From NCBI GenBank assembly GCA_020249865.1, contig JADCEV010000025.1, positions 1 through 64,000 on the forward strand: a stretch of 64,000 bases of DNA. Direction: 5' to 3'. The notes under the pieces are model-generated. The model worked only from the letters and a program-made list of their open reading frames with translations. It did not search any database and was not told where the DNA came from. Within the stretch, counting starts at the first letter, position 1; each line of letters opens with the position of its first letter. Shown in pieces: positions 37,684 to 46,078 of the stretch. The position numbers and the translations under genes are program-made. Source of the DNA: Roseomonas sp. (lineage in GTDB: Bacteria > Pseudomonadota > Alphaproteobacteria > Acetobacterales > Acetobacteraceae).

Positions 37684-38225
37684 CCGCGCCTTACATCCAA
37701 GCACTCGCCCGCAATGGTGCGCATCGCTTCAGCAAGCAGCCAGCGCAAAGCCTAACACTTCTGACAGGGCTTGGCGTGGATGGCGATGCGCATGCTGGTG
37801 TTACGGTAAAGCATCGCTCCCGCGTCGCACGCGATCCATCACAGCCCAATCTGCGCCAGCTTCATTTGCTGCATGCGGAAATCTTCGAAGAACTCGCGCC
37901 CCAGGGTTTTGCGCTCAAGCCCGGCGATATTGGGGAGAATGTGACGACGCGCGGGCTTGATCTACTCGGGCTTGGCACCGGCACGCGACTTTGCCTGGGG
38001 ACCGAGGCGATTATTGAAATCACCGGGCTGCGCAATCCCTGCGCCCAGCTTGATCATTTCCGCCCCGGTCTGATGGCGGCCATGCTCGGGCGCGACGCCG
38101 CGGGCGGGCTGATCCGCAAATCGGGCGTCATGGCGATTGTGCTGCAAGGTGGTGTGCTGCGCATGGGTGATCCCATCATCATCCTGCCGCCTGCCGGGCC
38201 ACATCGCCCCTTGCAGCCGGTCTGA
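37680..38225 (+). CDS. MOSC-domain protein
   Basis: About 181 residues. The MOSC (molybdenum cofactor sulfurase C-terminal) fold is suggested by the spacing of VDGDAHAG, RQLHLLHAEIFEEL, PGDIGENVTTRGLDL and the conserved-cysteine region EITGLRNPCAQLD. Such free-standing MOSC proteins resemble YiiM and may handle sulfur or reduce N-hydroxylated compounds with molybdenum cofactor. It overlaps the pgi stop (ATGA) and so is coupled to it, though no functional link is known. Confidence 0.8.
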   Translation: MTAPYIQALARNGAHRFSKQPAQSLTLLTGLGVDGDAHAGVTVKHRSRVARDPSQPNLRQLHLLHAEIFEELAPQGFALKPGDIGENVTTRGLDLLGLGTGTRLCLGTEAIIEITGLRNPCAQLDHFRPGLMAAMLGRDAAGGLIRKSGVMAIVLQGGVLRMGDPIIILPPAGPHRPLQPV

Positions 38226-38233
38226 GCGCGCGC

Positions 38234-38269
38234 AAAAAAATGCGCCCCGGCGGGCAGGCCAGGGCGCAT
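38234..38269 (-). terminator. Intrinsic terminator facing the minus strand, no protein gene before it
   Basis: On the minus strand ATGCGCCC and GGGCGCAT pair over 8 bp with a 14-base loop that can fold further, followed by a run of six or seven T. On the plus strand no T run follows. Since no minus-strand protein gene ends here, it is best explained as the end of a small RNA. Confidence 0.65.
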
Positions 38270-38335
38270 CAACGAAGACAGGGCCGGGTGAGTTGGGGGC
38301 AGGTCTGACCCTGTTCCGATGTCCTCCATGATGGT
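38234..38335 (-). ncRNA. Candidate small RNA
   Basis: Upstream of the minus-strand terminator, AACAGGGTC and GGCCCTGT can pair around a C-rich loop (CCTGCCCCCAACTCACCC) that could bind ribosome-site-like G-rich targets. The whole unit of about 100 bases has the layout of a trans-acting RNA: a stem, a C-rich loop and a terminator. The 5' end is a guess, and only imperfect promoter hexamers (such as TTGCCA) are seen upstream. I do not recognise a known family. Confidence 0.4.
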
Positions 38336-38463
38336 TGGCAAATATTGCTGGCAAAAGATGATAGGCGTGGCAGAGTGAAACGAAGAGCAACGGGCACCGC
38401 CCCGGATACATTCCGCAACATCGGCTGATGCATGGCGGCACAAAGGCACTAATGTAACAGGAC

Positions 38464-39183
38464 ATGGAAAACGCACCGCATATCCTGATCGTTGATGATG
38501 ATCGCGAAATCCGCGATCTCCTGTCCCGCTTCCTGGAAAAGCAGGGCCTGCGCGTGAGTGCCGCACGCGATGCCCGTGAAGCCCGCAAGCTATGGCCGCT
38601 TGGGCGCTATCATCTTGTGGTGCTGGACCTGATGATGCCGGGCGAACCGGGGCTTGATTTCGCCCGCTGGCTGCGCACGCAATCCGATGTGCCCATCGTG
38701 ATTCTGACTGCGATGGGTGAGGAGACGGATCGCATCGTGGGGCTGGAACTCGGCGCCGATGATTATCTGGCCAAGCCCTTCAACCCGCGCGAATTGCTGG
38801 CACGCATTCGTGCCGTGCTGCGCCGCGCCTCTGGCGATGGCACTGCGGCCAAGGAACCGCCCGCGAAGCTGATCAAGTTTTCCGGCTGGACTCTGGAACC
38901 CACGCGTCGGAGATTGCTTAATCCCGATGGGGTGGAGGTACCCCTGACCGGAGGGGAATATGAATTGCTGCTGGTGCTGCTGGATCGGCCCAATCGGGTG
39001 CTGACGCGCGATATGCTGATGGATTTGCTGCGCGGCCGGCAGGCCGGGCCCTATGATCGCGCCATTGATGTCGCGGTATCGCGGCTGCGCCGACGCCTGG
39101 AAGATGATGGCCGCAACCCCGCCTTGATCAAAACCGTGCGCGGTGGCGGCTACGTGCTGGCCACCACGGTGGATCGTGGCTGA
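38464..39183 (+). CDS. OmpR-family response regulator
   Basis: 239 residues. The receiver domain shows the acidic pair in VDDDREIRDLL, the phosphorylated Asp in LVVLDLMMPGEPG, and the lysine in YLAKPFNPRELLARI. The C-terminal winged helix has LTGGEYELLLVLLDRPNRVLTRDML and the AIDVAVSRLRRRLEDD recognition part. It is a DNA-binding regulator that pairs with the histidine kinase gene it overlaps by 8 bases. Order and style match the OmpR/EnvZ type. A 238-base region upstream should hold its promoter. The target genes are unknown. Confidence 0.9.
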   Translation: MENAPHILIVDDDREIRDLLSRFLEKQGLRVSAARDAREARKLWPLGRYHLVVLDLMMPGEPGLDFARWLRTQSDVPIVILTAMGEETDRIVGLELGADDYLAKPFNPRELLARIRAVLRRASGDGTAAKEPPAKLIKFSGWTLEPTRRRLLNPDGVEVPLTGGEYELLLVLLDRPNRVLTRDMLMDLLRGRQAGPYDRAIDVAVSRLRRRLEDDGRNPALIKTVRGGGYVLATTVDRG

Positions 39184-40540
39184 AGCCACCCCTGCCGCCG
39201 CCCCCGTGCGGCGGCGCTGGTGGCCTGGCAGCTTGGGCGGTCGCACGGCGGTCGCCCTGATTGTCGCCCTGATGCTGGTGCAGGCGGCGGGGCTCACCAT
39301 CCATGCCTTGGATCGCGTGGACCTTCAGCGTTTTGTGCAGGCGCGCGAAATCGCTGGCCGCAGCCTGGGCGCCTGGCGCGCGGCGGTGCTCTCGGCGCCG
39401 GATCGGCGCGCGCAAATCATCGCCGATCTTGATCTTCCCGAAGGGCTGACGGTGGATTTGGATCTGGCGCCGATTGTGCGCGTGGGCGCGCCACCCGTAT
39501 CGCCGCAAATCCTGCGGCTGTTTCGCCTGGATCTGCTCGCTTCTGGCCCGCCAAGGCTGCGCCCGCGCGAAATCCGCATTGCGGAATTGGGCTCGGCCGG
39601 CTTTGCCGCATCGCTCCGCTTGCCGGACGGGCCTTGGCTTAACCTCCGTGCCTCACTGCCGCCGCCGCGGCCTTGGCATTCGGATACCTTCCTCGCGGCG
39701 TTTTTCGGCATGACGCTGGCGGCGGTTTTGCTGATCCTGTGGGCGGTGGCGCGGCTGATGCGCCCCGTGCGGCTTTTGGCGGAGGCGGCGAATAGGCTCG
39801 GGCGCGATGTGAATGCGCCGCCCCTGCCCGAAAACGGCCCGACCGAGGTTGCCACCGCAGCCCGCGCCTTCAATGAAATGGCCGCGCGTATCCGGCTTTT
39901 TGTGGCGGATCGTACGCAAATGCTGGCCGCCATCGGCCATGATCTCCGCACCCCGATCACGCGGCTGAAACTGCGCGCGGAATTCATGGATGATGATGAA
40001 CAGCGCCGCAAAATGCTCGCTGATTTGGATGAGATGGAAGCGATGATCGGCGCCACGCTTGCCTTTGCGCGGGATGATGCCGCAACGGAACCGGCAACGC
40101 AGATGGATATCGCGGCGCTTTGCCGCACCGTGGCGGATGAGGCGAGTGACGCGCACCCCGATCGGGCGGAAAAGATCAGCTATGATGGGCCGGAAAAGCT
40201 TGTCATCCGCGCCAAGCCCCTGGCGCTTAAGCGCGCCATCGCCAATCTGGTCGCCAATGCGCTGAATTATGGCGGCGCGGCCCAACTTACACTCGCGCAA
40301 GAAACTCCCAACCAGGTGCGCCTGACCATCGCCGATGAAGGCCCCGGCATTCCCGAGGAAGAGCTGGAGGCAGTATTCACCCCCTTCCGCCGCCTGGAAG
40401 CCAGCCGCAATCGCGAAACCGGCGGCACCGGGCTTGGGCTGACCATCGCGCGCAATATCCTGCGCGGCCATGGCGGCGATGTGGTGCTGCAGAACCGGCC
40501 AGAGGGCGGCTTGATCGCGGTGGCAAACCTGCCGGTTTGA
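39176..40540 (+). CDS. EnvZ-type sensor histidine kinase
   Basis: About 454 residues from a GTG at 39176 (8-base overlap with the regulator gene); the track's 39143 start lies inside that gene. Two membrane segments (VALIVALMLVQAAGLTI and AAFFGMTLAAVLLILWAV) enclose a periplasmic part of about 130 residues. HAMP follows, then the H box AAIGHDLRTPITRLKLR, the N box NLVANALNYGG, DEGPGIPEEEL and GGTGLGLTIA. It autophosphorylates on His and passes the phosphate to the adjacent regulator. The signal sensed cannot be read. Confidence 0.9.
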   Translation: MAEATPAAAPVRRRWWPGSLGGRTAVALIVALMLVQAAGLTIHALDRVDLQRFVQAREIAGRSLGAWRAAVLSAPDRRAQIIADLDLPEGLTVDLDLAPIVRVGAPPVSPQILRLFRLDLLASGPPRLRPREIRIAELGSAGFAASLRLPDGPWLNLRASLPPPRPWHSDTFLAAFFGMTLAAVLLILWAVARLMRPVRLLAEAANRLGRDVNAPPLPENGPTEVATAARAFNEMAARIRLFVADRTQMLAAIGHDLRTPITRLKLRAEFMDDDEQRRKMLADLDEMEAMIGATLAFARDDAATEPATQMDIAALCRTVADEASDAHPDRAEKISYDGPEKLVIRAKPLALKRAIANLVANALNYGGAAQLTLAQETPNQVRLTIADEGPGIPEEELEAVFTPFRRLEASRNRETGGTGLGLTIARNILRGHGGDVVLQNRPEGGLIAVANLPV

Positions 40541-40550
40541 GCATTTTCAA

Positions 40551-40570
40551 GCCAAGCGGCATTGCTTGGC
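40551..40570. other. Hairpin between convergent genes
   Basis: GCCAAGC and GCTTGGC pair over 7 bp around GGCATT, in the 42-base gap between the kinase gene and the convergent DUF2141 gene. No clear T run follows on either strand, so its role as a terminator is uncertain. Confidence 0.4.
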
Positions 40571-40582
40571 CCGAGAACACGA

Positions 40583-41035
40583 TCAATAGCGCAAGGTGAT
40601 GGCAAGCTTGGTGATATGCCCTGTGGCAACACTAAATTTATTGGCGTCGAAGCTCGGAACTGATAGTCGCGGCATCACATTATTGCTGACGCCAACACCT
40701 TCGGTGGGCATGCCGAGAAAATTCGTATCGGCCCGCCCATTGCCATTGGTGTCATGCACCACCGCCATGGCGTAGGTACCCGGCGGCACGTTATCAAAGA
40801 TGCAAAGCGCCGCGCCGGCTGCCGGTGTCACGCGCAGAATTCTGACGCTGGGCTTGTCCGATTCCAGCGGAAATCCAGCCGCTGAGGAGAATAATGCGCA
40901 ACCCACCATACCTTGCGCATTCGAAACGCCAGAGACCGCGGCTTCAATCCTGCCACCGGATGAGGCGGATGCCGTCGCAGCAATGCCGATCAAGGCGCAG
41001 GCAAGCAGCAGTGAGATATGGTGCGGGGTTGTCAT
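40583..41035 (-). CDS. DUF2141-domain secreted protein
   Basis: About 150 residues. A signal peptide (LLLACALIGIAATASAS) is followed by a beta-rich domain with the DUF2141 marks HDTNGNGRADTNFLGMP and TEGVGVSNN. The family is exported and its function is not known; a calcium-like loop (DTNGNGRAD) is visible. The start at 41035 has AAGGAAG upstream. It lies 26 bases after the SDR gene on the same strand and belongs to the minus-strand set that diverges from the TetR gene. Confidence 0.8.
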   Translation of the reverse strand: MTTPHHISLLLACALIGIAATASASSGGRIEAAVSGVSNAQGMVGCALFSSAAGFPLESDKPSVRILRVTPAAGAALCIFDNVPPGTYAMAVVHDTNGNGRADTNFLGMPTEGVGVSNNVMPRLSVPSFDANKFSVATGHITKLAITLRY

Positions 41036-41061
41036 GGGGACGCTTCCTTTCTTGTTGTTAA

Positions 41062-41850
41062 TCATTGATTTCTGGCGCCTTGCTTCAGCATCGTAGCGCT
41101 TAGCAAGGCCGTGAACGCCCGCGGGGAAAGCCGGTTCATCTGCGCGGAAAACCAATTCATGCTTCCTGCAATGCTGGACGGACCGGAAGCATCGAGTGCC
41201 TTCAGGCACGCCCTCACTGCTGCTTCAATCGTCATCGGGTTTCGGAAAATCGATGTCCGGCGCACATCAGCGCCCATGGCATTGATGAAAGGTGTCTCGA
41301 CCGGGCCTGGGCAAACCGCCGCAACACGCAAGCCACGATCGCGATATTCAGCCCATAGGGCTTCCGAAAAGGACAGGACAAATGCCTTTGTCGCGCCATA
41401 GCTGCTCATGAACGGGGTGGGCTGAAACGCGGCCGTTGAAGCGATATTTATTATGGTGCCTTTTCGAAACAATAACTCGGGCACGAATAGCCGCGTCAAT
41501 TCCGCCAGCGCGATGATGTTGAGCTGCAAGGTTTGGCTCAGACGCTCCATGGGCTCGGCTTCGAAGGGGCCGTAATAGCCGGTGCCGGCATTATTGATCA
41601 GCGTATCAACCGGCAGGTCCAAGCCGCGAACCGCCGTATGCAGCTTTTGGGCGGCGCCAGCTTCCGTAAGGTCCATCGGCAGCACATGCGCAATGCCGCC
41701 AGCTTGCCTGAGGCGCGCAGCCAGTTCGTCCAGCCGCGGCGCGGATCGTGCCACCAGCACCACCTGCACCCCCCGCGCCGCCAGTGCTTCCGCCAAGGCA
41801 GCCCCAATACCTGATGAGGCACCTGTGATGACCGCCACTTGTCGTTTCAT
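41062..41850 (-). CDS. SDR-family oxidoreductase
   Basis: 262 residues, a classical short-chain dehydrogenase: VITGASSGIGAALAEALAARG for the cofactor, LINNAGTGYYG, the catalytic Ser in INIASTAAF, and YGATKAFVLSFSEAL with the Tyr-x3-Lys. The C-terminal half resembles the DltE/YqjQ-type SDR proteins rather than those ending in VDGG. It is the middle gene of the DUF2214-SDR-DUF2141 set that may be under the TetR regulator. The substrate is unknown. Confidence 0.85.
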   Translation of the reverse strand: MKRQVAVITGASSGIGAALAEALAARGVQVVLVARSAPRLDELAARLRQAGGIAHVLPMDLTEAGAAQKLHTAVRGLDLPVDTLINNAGTGYYGPFEAEPMERLSQTLQLNIIALAELTRLFVPELLFRKGTIINIASTAAFQPTPFMSSYGATKAFVLSFSEALWAEYRDRGLRVAAVCPGPVETPFINAMGADVRRTSIFRNPMTIEAAVRACLKALDASGPSSIAGSMNWFSAQMNRLSPRAFTALLSATMLKQGARNQ

Positions 41851-41898
41851 GGGTGCTCCTTTCCGTTTGTGCGCACAGGGGTTTCGAGATGAACGGCA

Positions 41899-42354
41899 TC
41901 AAAGCCCGATGCCGCGCGCCATCAGGGCGGCGAAGATCGGCAGGGCGAGCAGAAGCCCCGCCTGAAGCAGGACCCAGCGGCGCATCGTTGCGATTTCAAT
42001 GGCTGGCGGTGCGCTGCCTTCCGCCCGCGCCAAACGGCGCCAGCGGATGAAGGTCATGGTTGGCCGGATGGAAATCAGCCCAATCACGAGGAATAGCCCG
42101 AGCTTCAGCCAAAAAACTGGGTTTTCCAGGTAAAAACCGCTGCCCCGCGCGCCCCAAAAAACCCGCGCAAGCCCGAAGCTGAGCGCTGCCACAGCGCTCA
42201 GGCCATAAACGAGATCAATGCTGGGCAAGATTTCTGCCCCGTGACCGCCGGTCCGCAGGGATAGCACGGCAAGCTCCGCAGCCAGGCAGCCGACCAGTAT
42301 CAGGATGCCCAGATGGTGCAGTACCGCCAGCAGCAGATCGAGCGTGAGAGGCAT
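41899..42354 (-). CDS. DUF2214-family membrane protein
   Basis: 151 residues with four hydrophobic segments. The opening LLLAVLHHLGILILVGCLAAEL, the FGLARVFWGARGSGFYLENP loop and LKLGLFLVIGLISIRPT are typical of DUF2214 inner-membrane proteins, whose role is unknown. Histidines in LHHLG and the WGARG loop recall haem or quinone sites, but that is speculation. It is the first gene of the minus-strand set, facing the TetR gene across 120 bases that hold two palindromes. Confidence 0.8.
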   Translation of the reverse strand: MPLTLDLLLAVLHHLGILILVGCLAAELAVLSLRTGGHGAEILPSIDLVYGLSAVAALSFGLARVFWGARGSGFYLENPVFWLKLGLFLVIGLISIRPTMTFIRWRRLARAEGSAPPAIEIATMRRWVLLQAGLLLALPIFAALMARGIGL

Positions 42355-42386
42355 GGGTAATCTCGTCTCCCGAAAGCAAACTCAAC

Positions 42387-42426
42387 AAATGTGTGCATCG
42401 TATACATTTGAGTAACTCATATGAGT
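42387..42426. promoter_or_regulatory. Two palindromes between divergent genes, probable TetR operators
   Basis: AAATGT at 42387-42392 and ACATTT at 42404-42409 form an inverted repeat, and ACTCATATGAGT at 42415-42426 is a perfect 12-base palindrome. Both lie in the 120-base gap between the TetR gene and the DUF2214 set, the usual place for a self-controlling repressor. Confidence 0.6.
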
Positions 42427-42474
42427 GGACATTGTCAACATTAAAATTTAAGAAGCACCCTGGCGGATCGAAGA

Positions 42475-43065
42475 ATGAAAAAACCCTATCATCACGGGAA
42501 TTTACGGGCAGCCCTGTTGGAAGCAGCGCGCGCGCGCCTCACCGAAGGGGCTGAGGCGACGCTGAGCCTGCGGGATCTGGCCGGGCGTGTTGGCGTCAGC
42601 GTGAATGCCACCTATCGCCATTTCGAAAGCAAGGAAGCCTTGCTCATGGAATTGGCCGCAGAGGGCTTTGACGCCTTGCGCGCGCATATGCTTGGGGCCG
42701 TGGCGGAACTTGGCAGCGCTGAAACCATCGAAAGGCTGCGCGCCACCGGAGAGGCCTATGTCCATTTCGCGCAGCATGACCCGGCCCTTTTCCAACTCAT
42801 GTTCGGGCGGGAAGGACGCTTCGCGGAATATGAGCGCTTCCGCCAAGCCGCCGCTGCGGCCTTTGCCGTGGTGGTTGGATGCGTCGCTGCGGTTCAGCAG
42901 GTGGCGATGGATGACCCCAGCGCGACCAAGGCGGCCATAGCGGCCTGGTCCCTGGTGCATGGTTTCGCGATTTTGAGCCTTGGCGGCTATCTGGAAGCGT
43001 TGCCCGAAGCCCTTCGCCCCAATGTGCGAGAGGTTGTGAAAATGCTGGAAGTAAGTCTGGCCTGA
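42475..43065 (+). CDS. TetR/AcrR-family transcription regulator
   Basis: 196 residues. The N-terminal helix-turn-helix reads LSLRDLAGRVGVSVNATYRHFESKEALL, the standard TetR pattern, and the C-terminal helical part should bind a ligand and form the dimer (with FQLMFGREGRF as in the WHG/TetR_C groups). It likely represses the divergent DUF2214-SDR-DUF2141 genes and itself through the palindromes between them. The ligand is unknown. The AT-rich region upstream fits a promoter. Confidence 0.85.
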   Translation: MKKPYHHGNLRAALLEAARARLTEGAEATLSLRDLAGRVGVSVNATYRHFESKEALLMELAAEGFDALRAHMLGAVAELGSAETIERLRATGEAYVHFAQHDPALFQLMFGREGRFAEYERFRQAAAAAFAVVVGCVAAVQQVAMDDPSATKAAIAAWSLVHGFAILSLGGYLEALPEALRPNVREVVKMLEVSLA

Positions 43066-43108
43066 GCGACAAAAACTGGCTTATGCCACCACGCGCCGGT
43101 CAAATACG

Positions 43109-43741
43109 TCACCCGCCCAATAACCGCTTCAACTTCAACACCGCACTATCGGGCGTGGTCAGCACGGGCTTGCCGGTGGCTTGCTCCACCAGGGATTTGG
43201 CACGCGCCAGGCTGAATTGGCCAAGCGCGATGGCATCACAATCTGCCAAATCACGCGCCGCTTCCGCAGCCAGCCGGTCATGCGTTGCCACATCACCCGC
43301 ATCCAAGGCAGCGAGCGCACCTTCGGCGAGTTTTGGCACCACGGTAATGCCCGGCGGGAATTCAGGGATCATGGATGGGATGGTGCCGGCGAAGGTCACC
43401 AAAAGCCCGATGCGCTTGCCCTTGGTAATGGCTTCTTCAATCATCGCCTCATTCGGTTTCAGCACCGGCATCGGCGCCAGATCACGCGCGCAGGCTTCAA
43501 TGCAGGGGCCGAAGGCGGAACAGGTGAACAGGATACCATCCGCCCCGGTGCCAGCCGCATAGCGCGCCAGGGTCAAGAACCGTTCGGTCATGCGCGGCGT
43601 GAGTTTGCCCTCCCGCGCCAGATCGGCGGAAAGGCTGTCATCCAGCAAATTCATCAGAATCTGGCCGGGCCAAAGCCGCGCGAAGGCGGCTTCAATTGGC
43701 GGTGGCGAATGGCGCAGCGCATGGATCAGGGCAAGGCGCAT
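43109..43741 (-). CDS. Asp/Glu racemase-superfamily protein
   Basis: 210 residues. The first catalytic cysteine region is present (ILFTCSAFGPCIEA), while the second, normally GCT, reads LGQFSLA. So it has one clear cysteine and is not a standard two-cysteine racemase. Related arylmalonate decarboxylases and hydantoin racemases vary at the second site. ALRHSPPPIEAAF and the phosphate-like loop KRIGLLVTFAGT support the fold. It sits 21 bases after the MFS gene on the same strand and may act on the carried compound. Confidence 0.7.
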   Translation of the reverse strand: MRLALIHALRHSPPPIEAAFARLWPGQILMNLLDDSLSADLAREGKLTPRMTERFLTLARYAAGTGADGILFTCSAFGPCIEACARDLAPMPVLKPNEAMIEEAITKGKRIGLLVTFAGTIPSMIPEFPPGITVVPKLAEGALAALDAGDVATHDRLAAEAARDLADCDAIALGQFSLARAKSLVEQATGKPVLTTPDSAVLKLKRLLGG

Positions 43742-43762
43742 GGAAAACCCTCTCGAGGAAAA

Positions 43763-44989
43763 TCAGGCCGTCGCGGGCTGGGCGCGCGGGCCGTCACGCA
43801 CGGGGATATGGATCACGGCGGCGAAGACCGCGGCCAGAATGCCAATCACCCACATCAGATCATAAGACCCGGTGCGGTCGAAGATAATCCCGCCCAGGAA
43901 GGCACCGGTGAAGCCGCCAATCTGATGGCTGACAAAGACCATGCCGAAAATCGTCGCCAGCCACCGCAAGCCCCAATTACGCGCGCATAGCGCAAGGCTT
44001 GGCGGCACAGTGGAAAGCCAGAGCAGGCCCATGAGGGCCGAGAAGATCATCACATTCAAAGCGGTTTTTTCGGCCAGCAAGAACACCGCCATCAGCACGG
44101 CGCGGGCTGCGAAAATACCCACCAGCAATTCGCGCCGCTTCCAGCGTTGTGAAAGCTCGCCCGCTGCGAGCGAACCGATAATGTTGAACAGCCCAATCAT
44201 GGAAATGGCGCCAGCACCGACATAAAGCGGCAGGCCACAGCTATGCACAAAACCGGGCAGATGCACGGTCAGGAAAGAAACATGCAGCCCGCAAACAAAA
44301 TTGCCGGAAGACAGATACCAAAAGCTCGGGTCACGCAAAGCGCGCCCCATGGCGGAACGCGCGGTTTCATTATCCACCGCCGCACCCGGCGCCGCCGCGG
44401 CCGGCTGATCCCTGAGCGGCAGGGCAAGCGGGATCATGAACAGCGTCGCAATCGCCATGGCGAATAGCGCGCCCTGCCAGCCAAAGCCCTGAATGGCGAA
44501 GCCCGCCAGCGGCACCACCAGAAACTGCCCAGCCGAGGAGCCCGCCGTGCCAAGCCCTGTTGCGCGCCCGCGCATTTCCGGCGGCAGCATGCGCGTGAGG
44601 CTCGCGATAATGGTCGGCATGCCCGCGGCCGAGACCGCCATGCCCATGATGAAGCCGGCAAAGAAGGTGAAGGGCAGCACGGAATCCGACAGCGCCATGC
44701 CCAATATGCCGATGCAGTAAAGCACGGCACCGCCCATCACCACGCGCCGGCCACCGAAGCGATCCGCAAGCTGGCCCATGAAGGGCTGGCTCAGCCCATT
44801 GATCAGCACCTGCAGCCCGATGGCAAAGGCGAAATCGCGCGCCGCCCAGCCATGTTCGGCGGTCATGGGCGCCAGGAACAGGCCAAAGGATTGGCGTAAG
44901 CCCATGGCCAGCATGGCACCGCAGACCGCGCAGGTGATGACCAGCGCAATGGGAAGGGCCAAGGAACGGGCAGGGGTGGCGGAAGACAT
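43763..44989 (-). CDS. MFS transporter
   Basis: 408 residues with about 12 membrane segments. GLRQSFGLFLAPMTAEHGW and FMGQLADRFGGRRVVMGGAV (loop 2-3 of the superfamily) resemble the MFS carriers related to the monocarboxylate/oxalate group. RDQP and an Ala-rich middle loop follow. It should move a small organic acid or related compound across the inner membrane. The adjacent racemase-like gene is likely in the same transcript. Its start is 94 bases from the divergent tRNA-His gene. Confidence 0.8.
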   Translation of the reverse strand: MSSATPARSLALPIALVITCAVCGAMLAMGLRQSFGLFLAPMTAEHGWAARDFAFAIGLQVLINGLSQPFMGQLADRFGGRRVVMGGAVLYCIGILGMALSDSVLPFTFFAGFIMGMAVSAAGMPTIIASLTRMLPPEMRGRATGLGTAGSSAGQFLVVPLAGFAIQGFGWQGALFAMAIATLFMIPLALPLRDQPAAAAPGAAVDNETARSAMGRALRDPSFWYLSSGNFVCGLHVSFLTVHLPGFVHSCGLPLYVGAGAISMIGLFNIIGSLAAGELSQRWKRRELLVGIFAARAVLMAVFLLAEKTALNVMIFSALMGLLWLSTVPPSLALCARNWGLRWLATIFGMVFVSHQIGGFTGAFLGGIIFDRTGSYDLMWVIGILAAVFAAVIHIPVRDGPRAQPATA

Positions 44990-45082
44990 TCACCTATAGT
45001 GACATTTTGCGCCGCCCCCGCGCAACCCAAGGCTTCGCGGTTGACGGCGCCCCGCGCCCGGGCCTATCTCAGCCCCGTTGGT

Positions 45083-45159
45083 GGCGGCCATAGCTCAGTT
45101 GGTAGAGCGCCAGGTTGTGGTCTTGGATGTCACGGGTTCGAGTCCCGTTGGTCGCCCCA
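45083..45159 (+). tRNA. tRNA-His (GTG)
   Basis: 77 bases including an encoded extra 5' G, which pairs with C73 and is the mark of tRNA-His, and an encoded CCA end. The acceptor arm is GCGGCCA with TGGTCGC, the D arm starts GCTC and closes GAGC, the anticodon arm is CCAGG-TTGTGGT-CTTGG with anticodon GTG, and the T arm is ACGGG-TTCGAGT-CCCGT. Confidence 0.97.
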
Positions 45160-45235
45160 GCTTTCCCCCCTCCCTTCCGGTTTGCGTCTTGCCCCAGTTG
45201 CGGCAGGATGGCCGCCTTCATTGGGGGAGTGATCC

Positions 45236-46021
45236 ATGAATATCACCTTGAATGGGCGCGCCGCGCTTATCACCGGCGGCTCAAAGGGTCTGGGGCTTGC
45301 CATGGCCAAGATGTTCGCTGAATCGGGCGGGCATGTCGCCATTGTCGCGCGCGGGGCGGAAAGCCTGGCCAAGGCGGAGGCCGAAATCCGCGCCGCCGCG
45401 CCTGCCGCCAAGGTCGCCACCATTGCCGCCGATATCCGCACGGCTGAGGGCTGCGAAGCTGCCTATGCGGCGGCGGTGAAAGGGCTCGGTCAGGTGGATA
45501 TCCTGATCAATAATGCCGGCACATCCCAGCGCGGCGGCTTTCTGGAGGTATCGGATGCGCTTTGGCAGGATGATCTGGACCTGAAGCTTTTCGCGGCCAT
45601 CCGGCTTTGCCGGCTTGCCCTGCCCGCGATGCGGGACCGCAAATGGGGGCGCATCATCAATGTGCTGAATATCGGCGCCAAGGCCCCCTTGGCGGGGTCC
45701 ACGCCAACCTCCGTGTCGCGCGCTGCCGGCATGGCGCTCACCAAGGCCATGGCGAGCGAATTCGCCCCACATAACGTGCTGGTGAATGCCATGCTGGTCG
45801 GCATTATCGAAAGCGACCAATGGGTGCGCCGGCATGCCGCCGAACAGCGCAACATCACCTGGGAAGATTGGAAGGCCGAACAGGGCAAGGCCGTGCCGCT
45901 GGGCCGGATCGGCAAGGCCGAGGAATTTGCTGCGCTAGCGCTGCTGCTGGCGAGCGAACAGGGCGGCTTTATCAGCGGCACCGCGATCAATGTGGATGGC
46001 GGCAAGAGCCCGGTGGTCTGA
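45236..46021 (+). CDS. SDR-family oxidoreductase
   Basis: 261 residues. LITGGSKGLGLAMAKMFAESGG binds the cofactor, INNAGTSQRG follows, and the C-terminus has GFISGTAINVDGG. The usual Ser-Tyr-Lys is altered: the expected YxxxK position reads SVSRAAGMALTKA, where the tyrosine appears to be missing (SVSRAAG). A defect or a changed active site is therefore possible. GGGGGAG precedes the ATG. It begins 76 bases after the tRNA and is followed by a terminator, so it is a single-gene unit. Confidence 0.8.
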   Translation: MNITLNGRAALITGGSKGLGLAMAKMFAESGGHVAIVARGAESLAKAEAEIRAAAPAAKVATIAADIRTAEGCEAAYAAAVKGLGQVDILINNAGTSQRGGFLEVSDALWQDDLDLKLFAAIRLCRLALPAMRDRKWGRIINVLNIGAKAPLAGSTPTSVSRAAGMALTKAMASEFAPHNVLVNAMLVGIIESDQWVRRHAAEQRNITWEDWKAEQGKAVPLGRIGKAEEFAALALLLASEQGGFISGTAINVDGGKSPVV

Positions 46022-46040
46022 CCGGCGCTGAGCGTACCAT

Positions 46041-46078
46041 GCGCCAAGCCGGCAGGGCTGGCTTGGTGCGAATTTTCT
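46041..46078 (+). terminator. Intrinsic terminator after the SDR gene
   Basis: GCGCCAAGCC and GGCTTGGTGC pair over 10 bp, with one G-T pair, around a 9-base loop; GAATTTTCT follows. It starts 20 bases after the SDR stop. Confidence 0.75.
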
